Origin: Macrolepiota albuminosa
Lineage: Eukaryota > Basidiomycota > Agaricomycetes > Agaricales > Agaricaceae
Assembly (NCBI GenBank): GCA_027475525.1
Contig: JAMWFC010000082.1
Location: 2,480,001 to 2,544,000 of the forward strand
Reading direction: 5' to 3'
Length of the DNA stretch: 64,000 nucleotides
This document shows, in pieces, positions 1-10,663 of the stretch. The first letter of the stretch is position 1; each line of letters starts with the position of its first letter. Below the pieces are notes generated by a model. It saw nothing but the letters and a program-made list of their open reading frames with translations. It did no database searches and had not been told where the DNA came from. The translations under genes and the position numbers were made by a program.

Positions 1-23
1 ATATAAGAGAAGGTAATCTTGTA

Positions 24-440
24 TTGCCCTATCAACATACATTTTTTGATATGCCCACCTCTAGCTTCCCAAGCAACACCATCCATGGCCTCTGCCTGCT
101 AAGAAGCACATTTACACTCTCAATCATTGAATTCCTCAACGTCAACACGGCAGTCATCTTGGCCATCATTATGCATGACTTCAAGGCTGCAGATCTCCAT
201 AAGCTAGAATTCATACACCAAGACAAAGATACTGCCTACATGTTTAATAAAGCCACAAACCAGTTCAAAGTCAGTGACTATGCTGCAAAGATGTATAAAA
301 CTCCCTTCTCTGTTTTTATCCCATGCCAAACCTACTTCAGCATCCTTTTATGCCACATCAACATCAATAATAGGAAAACCACTGTGGTATTCTATTGCTA
401 CACTATGCATCTCATCAAACTTGTTGCAGAATACAAGTAG
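24..440 (+). pseudogene. Gag-like remnant of a DIRS-type retrotransposon
   Basis: An open frame of 138 codons lies just upstream of a decayed DIRS-like RT and tyrosine recombinase on the same strand. Its second half (KVSDYAAKMYKTPFSVF, then hydrophobic helices ending LIKLVAEYK) resembles the helical segment I associate with DIRS-type gag proteins, which package the element RNA. The position before RT fits the DIRS order gag, RT/RNase H, recombinase. The frame ends at a stop where the family usually continues, so it is a fragment. The family assignment rests on remembered resemblance and on context, not on a search; it could be an unrelated decayed frame. Confidence 0.4.
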
Positions 441-792
441 TCAGCTATTTATAGTTATCATTTAGTCTTTTTCAACCACTGATACGCAGAGATGACATCT
501 ACAATGTAATAACGATCTATTGTTGGAATATATGTATGTGCACTACAGGGCAGCCCCAACCAAATCAAATGGATTGTTGGCCAGCTGCACATCAGCAAAT
601 TCCAATGAGCCATGTTGTAAGTTCAACAATAGCTGCTGCCCAACCAGCTCTTATCTATAGGGCTACCCTCACATATGCATCACCTGTGAGAAGACAGACC
701 ACAGAAAGCTTCATCAAAGAACTAGGCTCCTAGCAGGGCGAGTCATTGCCTCCTCAGCCAATTGTTTCACCTGAGCCAGCCCTTGGGTAGAC

Positions 793-1965
793 TTGCCTGA
801 AGCAGTTACATGCAAGTGTTCTGCAAAGATACGCCGCATCCATCATCTCTCTTGGCCTGAGAGCACCTCGGTCAATAATGGGATTGCCAATGCAGAGGCA
901 TCTATTGAGTATAACACTGTGGGCCGTGCCATCCATGACATCATAGCATCAGGGCCAGACTCCCTAATGCTTAAGCTGGATCTAAAAGCAGTCTTTTGCC
1001 ACATCTCAGTTCACTCTGATGACTGGCTGCTTCTTGGCTTCAAGTGGCTCAGCAAGCTCTACTTTGACGTCATTCTCACTTTTGGTATACACTTTGCTCC
1101 ATACATATTTAATCTTTTTGTGGAAGCTGTGCATTGGATTTTAGCATGCAACATCCCTGCATGCATTCACTATTACCTTGACAACTTTTTGAGCATATTC
1201 TCTCCTTCCACTCCTCCTGTCCTCATTGATCAGTCCCTCTCATGGGCTCTCAGCCTCAGAGCCCAATTTAAGCTCACATTCTAGCCGTCAAAGACTTTTG
1301 GGCCTGTAACAACAATTGAATTCTTAGGCTTGGAGCTTGACTCTATCACTAAAGAAGTCCGCCTTCCCATCAACAAGCTTGCCTACCTCTGTGAACTCAT
1401 GTCCTCTTGGGCAGCCAGGCACCGCTGCACTTAACACCAGCTGAAGGAGCTCATTAGCTTCCTCCAGTTCACATCACAAGTTATCCCTATGTCTCATGCT
1501 TTTCTATGCAGCCTGTATGATTTTTCTGCCACATTCCCCATGCTCTTTGCAGCCCACCACATCCCTAAAGCTGCACACCAGAATCTGCTCTGGTGAAGCT
1601 TGATTGCCCTAGACTGGAACAGTATTTGCTTCTTTGCTCCAGCCCAAAAGAATATTGATGTCTATATAGATGCCAGTGTCACAAAGAGCTTAGGTGGCTA
1701 CCTCAGAACTGAATAGTTTGCAGTGCATTGCCCTCATTATCTCCAGCATGAGCACATTCAAGTGAAGGAAATGTTTGCCGTCATATATGCAATCTTGTGC
1801 TGGGGAGATTTCTTTAAAGGATCACACATTATCTTCCATGTCAATAACAATGCTATCTTCAATGCTATCCACAATGTCTCAATCCGGTCTGTGCCCACAA
1901 TGAAGTTTATCAAGCACTTGATAGCCTTTGCCTGCCACCTTGACTTTTCTTTTTCTTTTAAGTAG
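793..1965 (+). pseudogene. DIRS-like reverse transcriptase / RNase H, decayed
   Basis: A single frame can be followed for about 390 codons with only four internal stops (near 1282, 1432, 1594 and 1711). The RT part has LMLKLDLKAVFCHISVH, a LTFGIHFAPYIFNLF palm segment and YYLDNFL, a decayed YLDDFL catalytic box with Asp changed to Asn, then a TTIEFLGLELDS block. The RNase H part shows IDVYIDASVTKSLGGYL, HIQVKEMFAVIYAI and FHVNNNAIFNAI, where an expected Asp is again Asn. This RT to RNase H order followed by a tyrosine recombinase is typical of DIRS elements, which copy RNA into DNA and integrate without a DDE integrase. The copy cannot be functional. Confidence 0.72.
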
Positions 1966-2039
1966 CTTCCTTCTACTGAGAATTCTATTGCTGATGCTGC
2001 TTCTTGTTTTTCATTCTCCCACATATTCAAAATTGGCCT

Positions 2040-3032
2040 TTGGCTTGATCAAAAACCCATTTCAAAGCACTTCCAGCTTAATAGTACAAGAAAAATTGGC
2101 ACCATCTGCAAACAGTTGCATTCTATCTTTGGCATGGCCTTGCTACAAGCACTCAATGCACATATTCAATAGGTCAGCGGCAATTTATCTTGCATATACA
2201 GCTTAACAATCTGTACAACCCCGATGGCTCAATCCTGCTTGCCTCTCAGCCAGCCACCTTCTCTGAGTTGCAAGCCTTGCAGCATGTCCAACCCAAAATA
2301 ATTAAAGTATACTTGTCCTCAGTACATTCCCCTTATGTTGATGCTGATCTCCCTTTCTCTGCCATTGAATCCTCTCTTGTGCAGTACATCATTTGGAGAA
2401 TCAAACGCTACTATAGCAAGCGCAATTGCTGACCAGTGCAGCCAATTACCCTCTCAATCCTCAACCCTTTCCTGTCTCATCTCAAACTAGGCATCATCCT
2501 TGGCTATATCTCTATACACTGCCTTGCCTACTCAGGCCTTCTGTGCAGTGGAGAATTCACAGTTAGAAAGGGTGGTAAGTTCAGTGCAAGTCTGAACTTC
2601 TCTTGCAAGTCAATACAGTTCCTGCCCAACTTTGAAATAGCCACCTATGCATAACTGACTCTCCAAGCCTCCAAAACTGACCATTTCTGCCAGGTGGTCA
2701 GTATCTTGGTCAGTTGCAGCACCAGGGCATCACATTTATCCCATCACAGCTCTCAAAGACATGTATAGAGAGCTGGCATATGAGGAGCCCCCCCTCTCCC
2801 CCCTTGCTTTTGAGCAGGCAGATGAAAGTGCTCTCACCTACACTGTCTTTGTCAAATTGTCAAAACAGTCAGAGAAGTGCTGTCCCTTGCCAGCATCAAC
2901 CTCTTATGCCAGCCACAGCTTCAAACAAGAAGCTGCTTCAGCAGCTGCAGCGGCTGGCTATTCAAATGATGAGATTCAGCTTCTCAGCATTTGATGCAGT
3001 GACTCATACAAGCTGTATCTCAAAAATGACCC
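2040..3032 (+). pseudogene. DIRS-like tyrosine recombinase, decayed
   Basis: Downstream of the RT, broken frames keep the signature of a tyrosine recombinase, the integrating enzyme of DIRS elements. LAYSGLLCSGEFT near 2525-2560 matches a box in which Arg normally follows Leu-Leu; here it is Cys. SHSFKQEAASAAAAAGYSND near 2920-2975 is the His-x-x-Arg box with Lys in place of Arg. SDSYKLYLKND near 3000-3032 contains the expected nucleophilic Tyr context. Both catalytic arginines seem lost, and stops and frame changes separate the boxes (2436-2654 and 2761-2994 are in different frames). The family call is fairly secure; the coordinates of the decayed ends are approximate. Confidence 0.65.
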
Positions 3033-4628
3033 TATTTCATTTTATTATATTCTACCTATCCAGATTACTCTTTTCCACTACTTCAGTCTCCTCATAGTTA
3101 GCTTGAGTTTTTTGGCCCCTCTCTCTTTCAGGAAGGGTAAACCAGCACTCAAGAACTTTCTAGAGACTTATAAAATCATAATTTCTTTCTTACCAATCGC
3201 TCAGAAAATGCATCAACAAATTTCCTCTTCTCAATTTTACTTAGATTACTTCACTTCAAATTTCAAGTACTACACAAGCCTTGAATTAATTTTTAACAGG
3301 TGTGGTAACATTTCTGATCATCAGCAGGCAGTGCTAAGATCATACAGTCTTTGAATTTGATGCTTATTGTAAGAACTGTATATAAAATAATGCTGATGTT
3401 GTACAAATATTATACTATTGACTTGATTACTACACTGATTTGGGCGAGACCCATCATAGGTTGCTCTGAATCCTTGTGCTAGTAACTTTTCAAGACAACA
3501 AATGCACCTGACTGAAAAAGAGAGGTGGGTTAGCCACAATTCTGGGCAGGTGGGTAGATAGTCAAAGCATGTTTGATTCACCTCTTTCTGAGACATCCTA
3601 GGTTTTCCAGACGTTGTCTGAAGTCCTACCATGAGAGAACTATATGGTGTGAACACTCTATAATTCTTCCTGCTAACTAGTGTGAGCGATAAAATTGCTT
3701 AGGCCTGATTTTACTTTGGTTTTGACTATTCAACTGGCCTAATGAAATCTGTATTCAGCTAAATTTGAAACAAGAACGCTTTGATGATAGCTTGAGGAGG
3801 CAGAGAGGCAGTGGAGTTGTTATACTGATCTGATTGCTTCTAAGCTTGAGATAGAGTTCTGCTTGCAAGATTTACTTTTTCTTTTTGAAAACTTGACTTG
3901 AGAGAGTATACATCTGAGAACCACATTGGAAGAGTGGATGGAAAAATTAAATCATGAACAGAGCGAATATGCAAGAGCAATGAAAAATTCTAGCAGATAA
4001 CTATTTGCAGAGGAAAAAGAATTCTCTGTGATAGCATAGCCACCTCACTCAAGGACCACACTCTATTTCTTACTCATGACCAATAGGCCAGCCCTTTCAG
4101 CACTACTCAATTTGGAATGAATGAATGATTTCTATTTATACTGCTGGCAAGCCGCTATACATAGCTAAGGGATGGGAGTAGCGTCTGTCTCTCACACTAC
4201 TCTGAGAAATTAGCTGGTGGTCTATCTATCTGCTAGTGTGGTTTGTATTTTTTTGAAGTAGAACTCTCTTTATGTGGTTTATTGGTGGTATATAGTGTGA
4301 GCTGGATGATGTTGTGAACTCCTTCCATTGAAAAAGTGTGACTGGAGTCTGGTCAGGATACCTTGAATTGTGGTGGGGCCTGTTGGCCCATAGCGTATTT
4401 TCTATTGCTCTGGTATGTTCACATACATGGGGTGCCTTGGCCTTTCACAGTGCGTATTATCCTTCTTACCTCCTTGTTCTTCCTTCTTTTCTACCTCCCC
4501 CCTTCTCTCTACTCATTCTTGACCAGTTTATATGCTACCTTCCTGTCTTTCTCCATCTTCCTCCACCAGACCTCTATATTTTTATCATTGTCCTCGACTG
4601 TTGGTGTAGTTTTCAGTGCTTTTTTTAT
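3033..4628. other. AT-rich stretch with no recognised gene
   Basis: No coding frame with recognisable motifs, no RNA gene and no clear repeat was seen on either strand. It probably holds the 3' end of the DIRS-like element and older debris. Confidence 0.5.
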
Positions 4629-4928
4629 TCACGTTTTTTTAAACGCTCCTGTCTTTTCTAAAAACTTGACCATTGCCTCAATCCTCTTCTTGGTCTCTAA
4701 TAGCATTCCTAGTTCTATCCTCTCATCTGCTTCTTGTAGTATGTACCAGTATTTGTTGTATTTTGTGCAATTCATTATAATGTGTTTCCATATCTGAAAT
4801 CTCTCTCTATATAGGCACTCTATTGATTCATTAGTTACAAACTTTGCATAGTACTCATCAATAAAAGCGTGTTTCATCCAACACTGTGTGAGTCTACCAA
4901 TTTGGAAATAGACCGTCATTGTGGCCAT
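4629..4928 (-). pseudogene. C-terminal zinc-finger remnant of a non-LTR retrotransposon
   Basis: The minus-strand frame contains KHAFIDEYYAKFV, then ESIECLY, HIIMNCTKYNKYWYIL. This follows the cysteine/histidine tail found after the RNase H region of many fungal non-LTR (LINE-like) polyproteins, where the pattern is roughly HAFTGEYY..F.P.E...CPCG...QTR.HIL..CP.Y. A better-preserved version of the same segment lies at 60.5-60.7 kb on the minus strand. Here the first cysteine pair is partly lost, so the finger is broken. Nothing upstream on the minus strand is recognisable as RT, so this is a 3' fragment, as expected from 5'-truncated LINE insertions. Confidence 0.55.
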
Positions 4929-5700
4929 AACAATGATATATGAAACTTAAGCATGATATGTCATGCCTGCAGGGCTGCCAATAATTCCAGCACATAGTTG
5001 GAGTGTTTTGAGTTAGCTTTCAAGATCTAATATGGGCCTCCCTTGCTTTCATCTGGAGTAGTTAACCACAATGGATGCACTACCCTTATGCACCTCATGA
5101 ACGCTGACCTGCTCTTGAAGACTACTTCTGACGGTGGGGATATCTTATTGGACCATGCTATGGATACCATCAGACAATTTTATTCTTTTGGCATTCTGAG
5201 GTCAAGATCCCAATTCACTGCTGGGCTTAGTAATGGCTGATCTTATAAGTGTCAAACCCCCTCACCTAGGTCATCATAGTTCTGCATTGGCCTGCTTTTC
5301 TCCTTGTCATCTACTACAAGATCCTCTACTTTGATTCCAGACGACGTCTCCAACCTCTTCAAGCTTTGCATAACTTGAAGTGAGTTGAGACGTCCTTGAA
5401 GATGCTGTTGGCAGTCAAGAATCATTCTAACTCAATTGAATTATTCAGAGATCCACTTTAGTATTGATGTGAGGAACCTTTCATATGATGACTTGAGATG
5501 TCTAAAATGACATTGAGGAAATGGAAGATATACACAGATGTCTTTGAGGTGCGCCTGCAGAGTAGAGAGATCTCTGAGAGTTAGAGGTGGGTGTGAGAAC
5601 TGATGGCTGACAGATTCACTACTTGCTGTTGAGTTGTTGGAATTTTGAACTTCTATTATTCTCTTTATCATCAATGTTGTCTCCCACAGATCACTAGCCT
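4929..5700. other. No recognised gene
   Basis: Only short open frames without recognisable domains are present (the longest plus-strand one is at 5043-5240). No RNA gene or repeat was seen. Confidence 0.45.
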
Positions 5701-6764
5701 TTGCCCCTAGTACCTGGTCCTTCCACACCTTGCTGCTACCACATAGCCATCAAGAGTGTTCCTTGCTATTCCCCCACATGCTCCTCATGTCGCAAGAGTT
5801 GCTGCTCATACAGCCCTGGCTGCAGGGCCTCAAGCCAGTGTCCCTATGCACAAGGCTGTGCGCACTGCTGTCAACCAAATTTCTGCATTGTCTCAGATAT
5901 CTCCTCATAGGTGGTGTTAGAAAAATGTCCTGGTAAGTGTGCTTGCCATCCTGGTTTTGTGATGCCTCCATTAAGTGGTTCTAGTATAATTTCTGCATCT
6001 GCAAGAGCCACCCATGTGTGCTTCCAGCAAACAAAATGTGCTTGCATTAGAGAGGAGCAACATATGAGGTCTGCCAGCACTGCCATAGGCAGTGCTTCTT
6101 CTACAGGCTGTGGGTGGCTGACTGGGTTGCATGAGCCAGGGGTTGGCCAGTAGGAACAGTTTATGCACTATTGGGGGGTCAGAAAGGTGTGCAGGAGGTT
6201 TGTCAGTCAGAGAAGCGTACATCAGAAGAGAGGGGTTGGCCCGAGTAGAAGGATTTGGAGAGAGGGCAGAGTGCAATTGCAGAGAAGGGTAAGGGAGGGG
6301 AGGAGGGTGTTGACGATCCAATGGAAAAAGGAGTCAAGGAGGGTGTTGATAACTCAATGAGAGAAGATGTCAGAAAGAGAGGTACTGAGGTGGACTGGAA
6401 AGTGGAGGGGGAGGTACCGGCTGAGGTGACAAGGAGAATGGACTTACTAGATGTGGGAGAAGGCCCTTCTGAGGTGGCCCTGGATAAATGGCATGCGACA
6501 AAGAAGAGTCCAGTGGGCAGTAATGCAGGGCTCTTGAAGTGTTGAGTCCACTTCTGAAAGCTGTCTACTGATGTTTACCCAGGTCTTCTCTCCATTGACC
6601 AGCTGGGTAGATGAGCTCACAACGCTCCAGCTCCAGAACATGCAGCTGACAGCCACTGTCCAGCTCTAGCAGCAAAAGATCAACAACCAGATTGGCTAGC
6701 ACTACGACCTCCTGTGCCTCTTGAAGAAGGAACAGAACAAGGTGCAATTGGCCCACAATATGTT
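5701..6764 (+). pseudogene. Decayed coding-like DNA, identity unknown
   Basis: Plus-strand frames here look like an eroded gene: an Ala-rich stretch near 5790-5900, an acidic and basic low-complexity stretch at 6255-6545, and a Gln-rich coiled-coil-like stretch near 6575-6765 (QLTATVQL, QQKINNQIG). Stops and frame changes interrupt it throughout. The layout of a charged middle followed by a C-terminal coiled coil resembles the antisense zinc-cluster gene of the nearby LTR elements, but I see no intact cysteine cluster and no direct similarity, so that link is only a guess. The region is cut at 6765 by a repeat-rich insertion and may continue at 8216. Confidence 0.25.
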
Positions 6765-6809
6765 GCTACGAGCTACGATTCGTGCCTTCGGCACGAATTT
6801 CGTAGCTCG

Positions 6810-6842
<33 letters not shown>

Positions 6843-7019
6843 CTACGAGCTACGATTCGTGCCTTCGGCACGAATTTCGTAGCTCGTTGGGGGCTTCGCC
6901 CCCAAACCCCCCCCCAACTAAGCCTCCACCCTAACGTGCCTTCGGCACGAATTTCGTAGCTCGTTGGGGGCTTCGCCCCCAAACCCCCCCCCAACTAAGC
7001 CTCCACCCTAACCTCACTT
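6765..7019. repeat. GC-rich nested hairpins with a 31-base G run
   Basis: Perfect or near-perfect hairpins with TTCG loops are stacked here: GTGCCTTCGGCAC, GGGGGCTTCGCCCCC and an outer CGAGCTACGA/TCGTAGCTCG stem. A homopolymer of 31 G occupies 6812-6842. The first 52 bases of the block (from 6765) recur 77 bases later, after which the first copy is only G. This spacing equals the 77-bp assembly-overlap signature seen elsewhere, and the G run looks like an Illumina two-colour read artefact. TTCG hairpins of this type are common in fungal organelle DNA, so an organellar origin of the underlying sequence is possible. Confidence 0.7.
6858..7011. repeat. 77-bp tandem duplication in the hairpin block
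   Basis: The 77 bases from 6858 are repeated exactly from 6935. The unit contains the TTCG hairpins and a C run. Probably an untrimmed assembly overlap. Confidence 0.85.
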
Positions 7020-7792
7020 CATTCGGTTAGGGCTCCAAGTATGTATACAAAACTCAATGCTTATTCCCGGCCTCAACCTCACTTCGTTCGGTTAAGGCCT
7101 CCGCATTTCACAACTCAGTGCTTATTCCCGGCCTCAACCTCACTTCGTTCGGTTAAGGCCTCCGCATTTCACAACTCAGTGCTTATTCCCGGCCTCAACC
7201 TCACTTCGTTCGGTTAAGGCCTCCGCATTTCACAACTCAGTGCTTATTCCCGGCCTCAACCTCACTTCGTTCGGTTAAGGCCTCCGCATTTCACAACTCA
7301 GTGCTTATTCCCGGCCTCAACCTCACTTCGTTCGGTTAAGGCCTCCGCATTTCACAACTCAGTGCTTATTCCCGGCCTCAACCTCACTTCGTTCGGTTAA
7401 GGCCTCCGCATTTCACAACTCAGTGCTTATTCCCGGCCTCAACCTCACTTCGTTCGGTTAAGGCCTCCGCATTTCACAACTCAGTGCTTATTCCCGGCCT
7501 CAACCTCACTTCGTTCGGTTAAGGCCTCCGCATTTCACAACTCAGTGCTTATTCCCGGCCTCAACCTCACTTCGTTCGGTTAAGGCCTCCGCATTTCACA
7601 ACTCAGTGCTTATTCCCGGCCTCAACCTCACTTCGTTCGGTTAAGGCCTCCGCATTTCACAACTCAGTGCTTATTCCCGGCCTCAACCTCACTTCGTTCG
7701 GTTAAGGCCTCCGCATTTCACAACTCAGTGCTTATTCCCGGCCTCAACCTCACTTCGTTCGGTTAAGGCCTCCGCATTTCACAACTCAGTGC
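7020..7792. repeat. 61-bp minisatellite, 12 near-identical units
   Basis: The anchor ACTTCGTTCGG recurs every 61 bases from 7081 to 7752, giving twelve practically identical units, preceded by one diverged unit (ACTTCATTCGG, from about 7013). Each unit contains a short imperfect hairpin, GGCCTCAACC with GGTTAAGGCC around an 11-base loop. The units abut with no unique spacers, so this is not a CRISPR array. No open frame crosses the array. The uniformity suggests recent homogenisation or an assembler walking a repeat. Confidence 0.92.
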
Positions 7793-8215
7793 TCTTTCCA
7801 CAACTCTCAAAGTATTATTGTAAGCTAAATTGAATTCTTCTTGAATTTTTCAGATTTTATTCAGCATTTATAAATCTTTAAAAAACTAAAAATCAGTATA
7901 TTAGTAGTCTTTGAATTTTTCCTGATTTTCTGGTGATTTTCCTGGAATTATTTGAGCATTTTCCACTAACATCTCCTGAAAAACAGAGCAATGAATTTTT
8001 CTTGAATTTTTCAGATTTCTTAAAGCATTTATAAACCTCAAAAAATTCACAATCAGTGTATCAGTAGACCTTGAATTTTTTCTGATTTTTCAGTGATTTT
8101 ATCTGAATTCTTTAAGCATTTTATACACACATCTACCAAAAAACAAACGCAAAAGGCAATTCTTTGTCAGCCTTAGTCAGAACTGACTAATCAATAATTC
8201 CCACAAAACGGTTGT
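7793..8215. repeat. AT-rich diverged tandem duplication of about 160 bp
   Basis: Two imperfect copies, about 7830-7985 and 7990-8150, share the order CTTGAATTTTTCAGATT, AGCATTTATAAA, a poly-A tract, AATCAGT and TGAATTTTT. No gene was seen. The block ends near 8215 at TATGTTGCTA, which also occurs at the left edge of the hairpin block (6760-6769). Confidence 0.6.
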
Positions 8216-9564
8216 CCCATATTATGTTGCTATAGTCCTGGGAAGTCGTGGAGGGATTGGAGAAGGAGACGTGAAGGTGCATCATTATCTTCTTGACGTC
8301 TAGCTGAGAGAGTTTCATGAAGCGGCCAACTGTGGGGTCCAGTGGGCTAGGAAGAGTGAGAAAGCAGGGTTGTCAACTGGGAAACAGCATCAAGGGATGG
8401 GGGGCGGTGCAATAATTAAATGGTGACTAGGAGATAAGGGAGCAGAGCATGTAAGAGGAGAGCCTGGTACCTGAGAGCACATGGGCCATGCTGGAGCAAG
8501 GAGACAGAACTGAAAGGGAGGGCTCAGTGAGCACGTGAGTAGAGCAAGGGGTGCAGTAGGATGGTGGAAATTGGGAGCTCTCCAAGCTGGAGGTTGGTGC
8601 TGAAGAGGATGTGGTGGCTTTTCATTATTATATGGGGCTTTTCTGAAACTCAGGATCCTTGTCTGAGGTACTATGCTGGAATGTGAAGGTGCAGAAGCAG
8701 TAGATGGCCACCTAGCTGGCCCTGTCACAAACATTAGAGTTGAGTGAGTACTCTTTTTCCTTCTGTCCCAGTCCTGACTCTCTTAGAATAGATCCATCAG
8801 CATTGCAAACTCTTAGATGGGGTATCAGACACTTGGGCTTTTGTGCGAAAGGGATTTCAACAGATTTGTCTCCAGTACTGCCTACCCCCCCACATGGCCA
8901 TGGAACTCCATACACTCAAGAAGATGGAAGAAACCCATTGGAGGTTGTCTTTCAAATTGGGTCAGGACTTAGAGCAAAAAGCAGTTTGTCTGGGCAAAGA
9001 TTTGCCTAGCCCTGAGGACATATTGATGGAGCAGTAGAGAGACATGGCCTTGGAATTGGGTGTGATGGCAAATCTGCAGCCAAAGGAAGAAGAGGAGGTT
9101 GATGTGACAGTGAAGCCAGAGTGGTCAGGCAATTGGGCAGTCAATCTGATGACTAGAGTGGAGGTGGAGAAGGTGGCGGAGATAGTGGAGCAGAGTTAGA
9201 TGGGAAGAGACTTGAAAAAAAGTATGTAAATATTGTACTGTATGATCACTAAGATGTATATACTGTGTCTTGTTGTGTCTATATTATTTTTTTATTCTTA
9301 TTTTTAAGAGGTAACATAGGTGTTGAGTTTTTTTTAGAGGGGAGGAAGGGTATAGGAGGAGTGGGAAGGGCATAGAGAAATAGAGGAGAAAGAAGCAAGA
9401 AAGAGAAAAAAAGAAGGAATATAACAAAGAAATGCACTTGGAAGGTCACTACATTGCTTAAAGGTCTCAGAGCTTGTTGAGGAGTAGTCGGTAAAAGGTT
9501 TGGAGAGCATCCAGAGTACTGCAAAGGTTGTTAAGAGGCTCACAAGTGTTGTCTTCAGGGCTGT
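8216..9564 (+). pseudogene. Decayed coding-like DNA, possible continuation of 5.7-6.76 kb
   Basis: After the repeat insertion the sequence again looks like an eroded plus-strand gene. The frame from 8843 encodes a coiled-coil-like stretch with LHTLKKMEETHWRLSFKLG, and with one stop it continues into an acidic stretch near 9070-9100. From about 9205 the DNA becomes T-rich and resembles a 3' untranslated region. I do not recognise the product. The match of TATGTTGCTA at 6760 and 8217 supports one older sequence being split by the insertion. The frame is too broken for a firm call. Confidence 0.25.
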
Positions 9565-10493
9565 TGATGACGTCCAAAGTTTGGTTAGTAACAAATATAG
9601 CAATAGTGTTACCGTACCAAAAGCTTGCGTTGGACGCACTAAAAGTGATGAGGAGAGTCCCGGGCAGGTCCCAGAGAATGCGCCTATCAAAAATAAAGTA
9701 AAGTCAGAAAGGGGTTGGCAAGTGTTAAGCACTAAGGTAAAAGTGCTTATGGAAGAAGCGGTAAGTAAACATGGCAAGGTAAGTGGCAAGAATACAGTAA
9801 GCTTAGCAAAGTCTAAGCAACGTTAATGCCTGCTGTAGCTGCAAAACACGAGTATGACGTTGGCTAGCAATAGTCTGCAATGTCCGATGACTTCAACGTT
9901 GCTGACCGTAAATGAGATTTGGACCGTAAGGGAGACTGGAGTAAGAGGAGCAGGAAACTCTGTTCTTGTTCCTATATACAAGTTGGTAAGTACTTTTTAT
10001 ACTACAAGGAGTTTACCGTCGCCAGTGACTAATAATTGCCAAAGTGCGGTAAACTAGAAAATTTTATAGGGGTAGCTCCAATGGTTTCAGATCTCTACCA
10101 TCCATTCAAGATCTTTAGCGACGCCAGGCGGCAGATCATGATGCTAAACCATCAATCCATCACCCTTCTGTCTGTTCAAAATACTAAGCGATGTCAGGCA
10201 CCAAATCAGGGCGCTAAGCAATGTCAGACACCAAGGTCAAATGCCAAGGTGTCCATCAGCTCTTGATAAATCATCAACCTTCTTGCTAAGCGCTGTCGTC
10301 AGTGACTGATGCCATCTGTCAGTTGTCATTCTGTCTGCCGTTGGCACTATTATTGATTGGATCTGCTTTTTGCTGTGCATGGCTGTCAAATATTGCCAAA
10401 ATTGGTTAATTAGCATGCGCTAAAGTATCCCGAGCCAGTGCTGTGTTGCCGTAGCCTGCTGTTGATGTGCTAATCCTGTATGGAGTCCTATCA
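9565..10493 (-). repeat. E1 3' LTR (type B)
   Basis: About 929 bp, TG...CA ends, colinear with the E3 LTRs at 31973-32919 and 42490-43435. Many differences from E3 are C-to-T or G-to-A at former CpG sites. A decayed polypurine tract (read on minus, GGGAGAAGA) abuts it at 10494. Confidence 0.85.
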
Positions 10494-10663
10494 TCTTCTC
10501 CCAACTGAAAAATTGACTGTCCTCAATCATCAAATATGGTTACTGTTACCACTTTTGCGACAAGTGGTCTGTACGTTCTTCAGATTTTGTTTATAGTCCT
10601 AGCACATGAGTTCGGACTTTACCTCTCTTCCCCTTATTTTATCTGGCGCTCATCTCAAATAAA

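Noticed and set aside
6773..6994. Minus-strand frame in the hairpin block
   Set aside because: It is an artefact of the G run and repeated hairpins.
7020..7792. Possible CRISPR array
   Set aside because: The 61-bp units are tandem and have no unique spacers, and the setting is eukaryotic.
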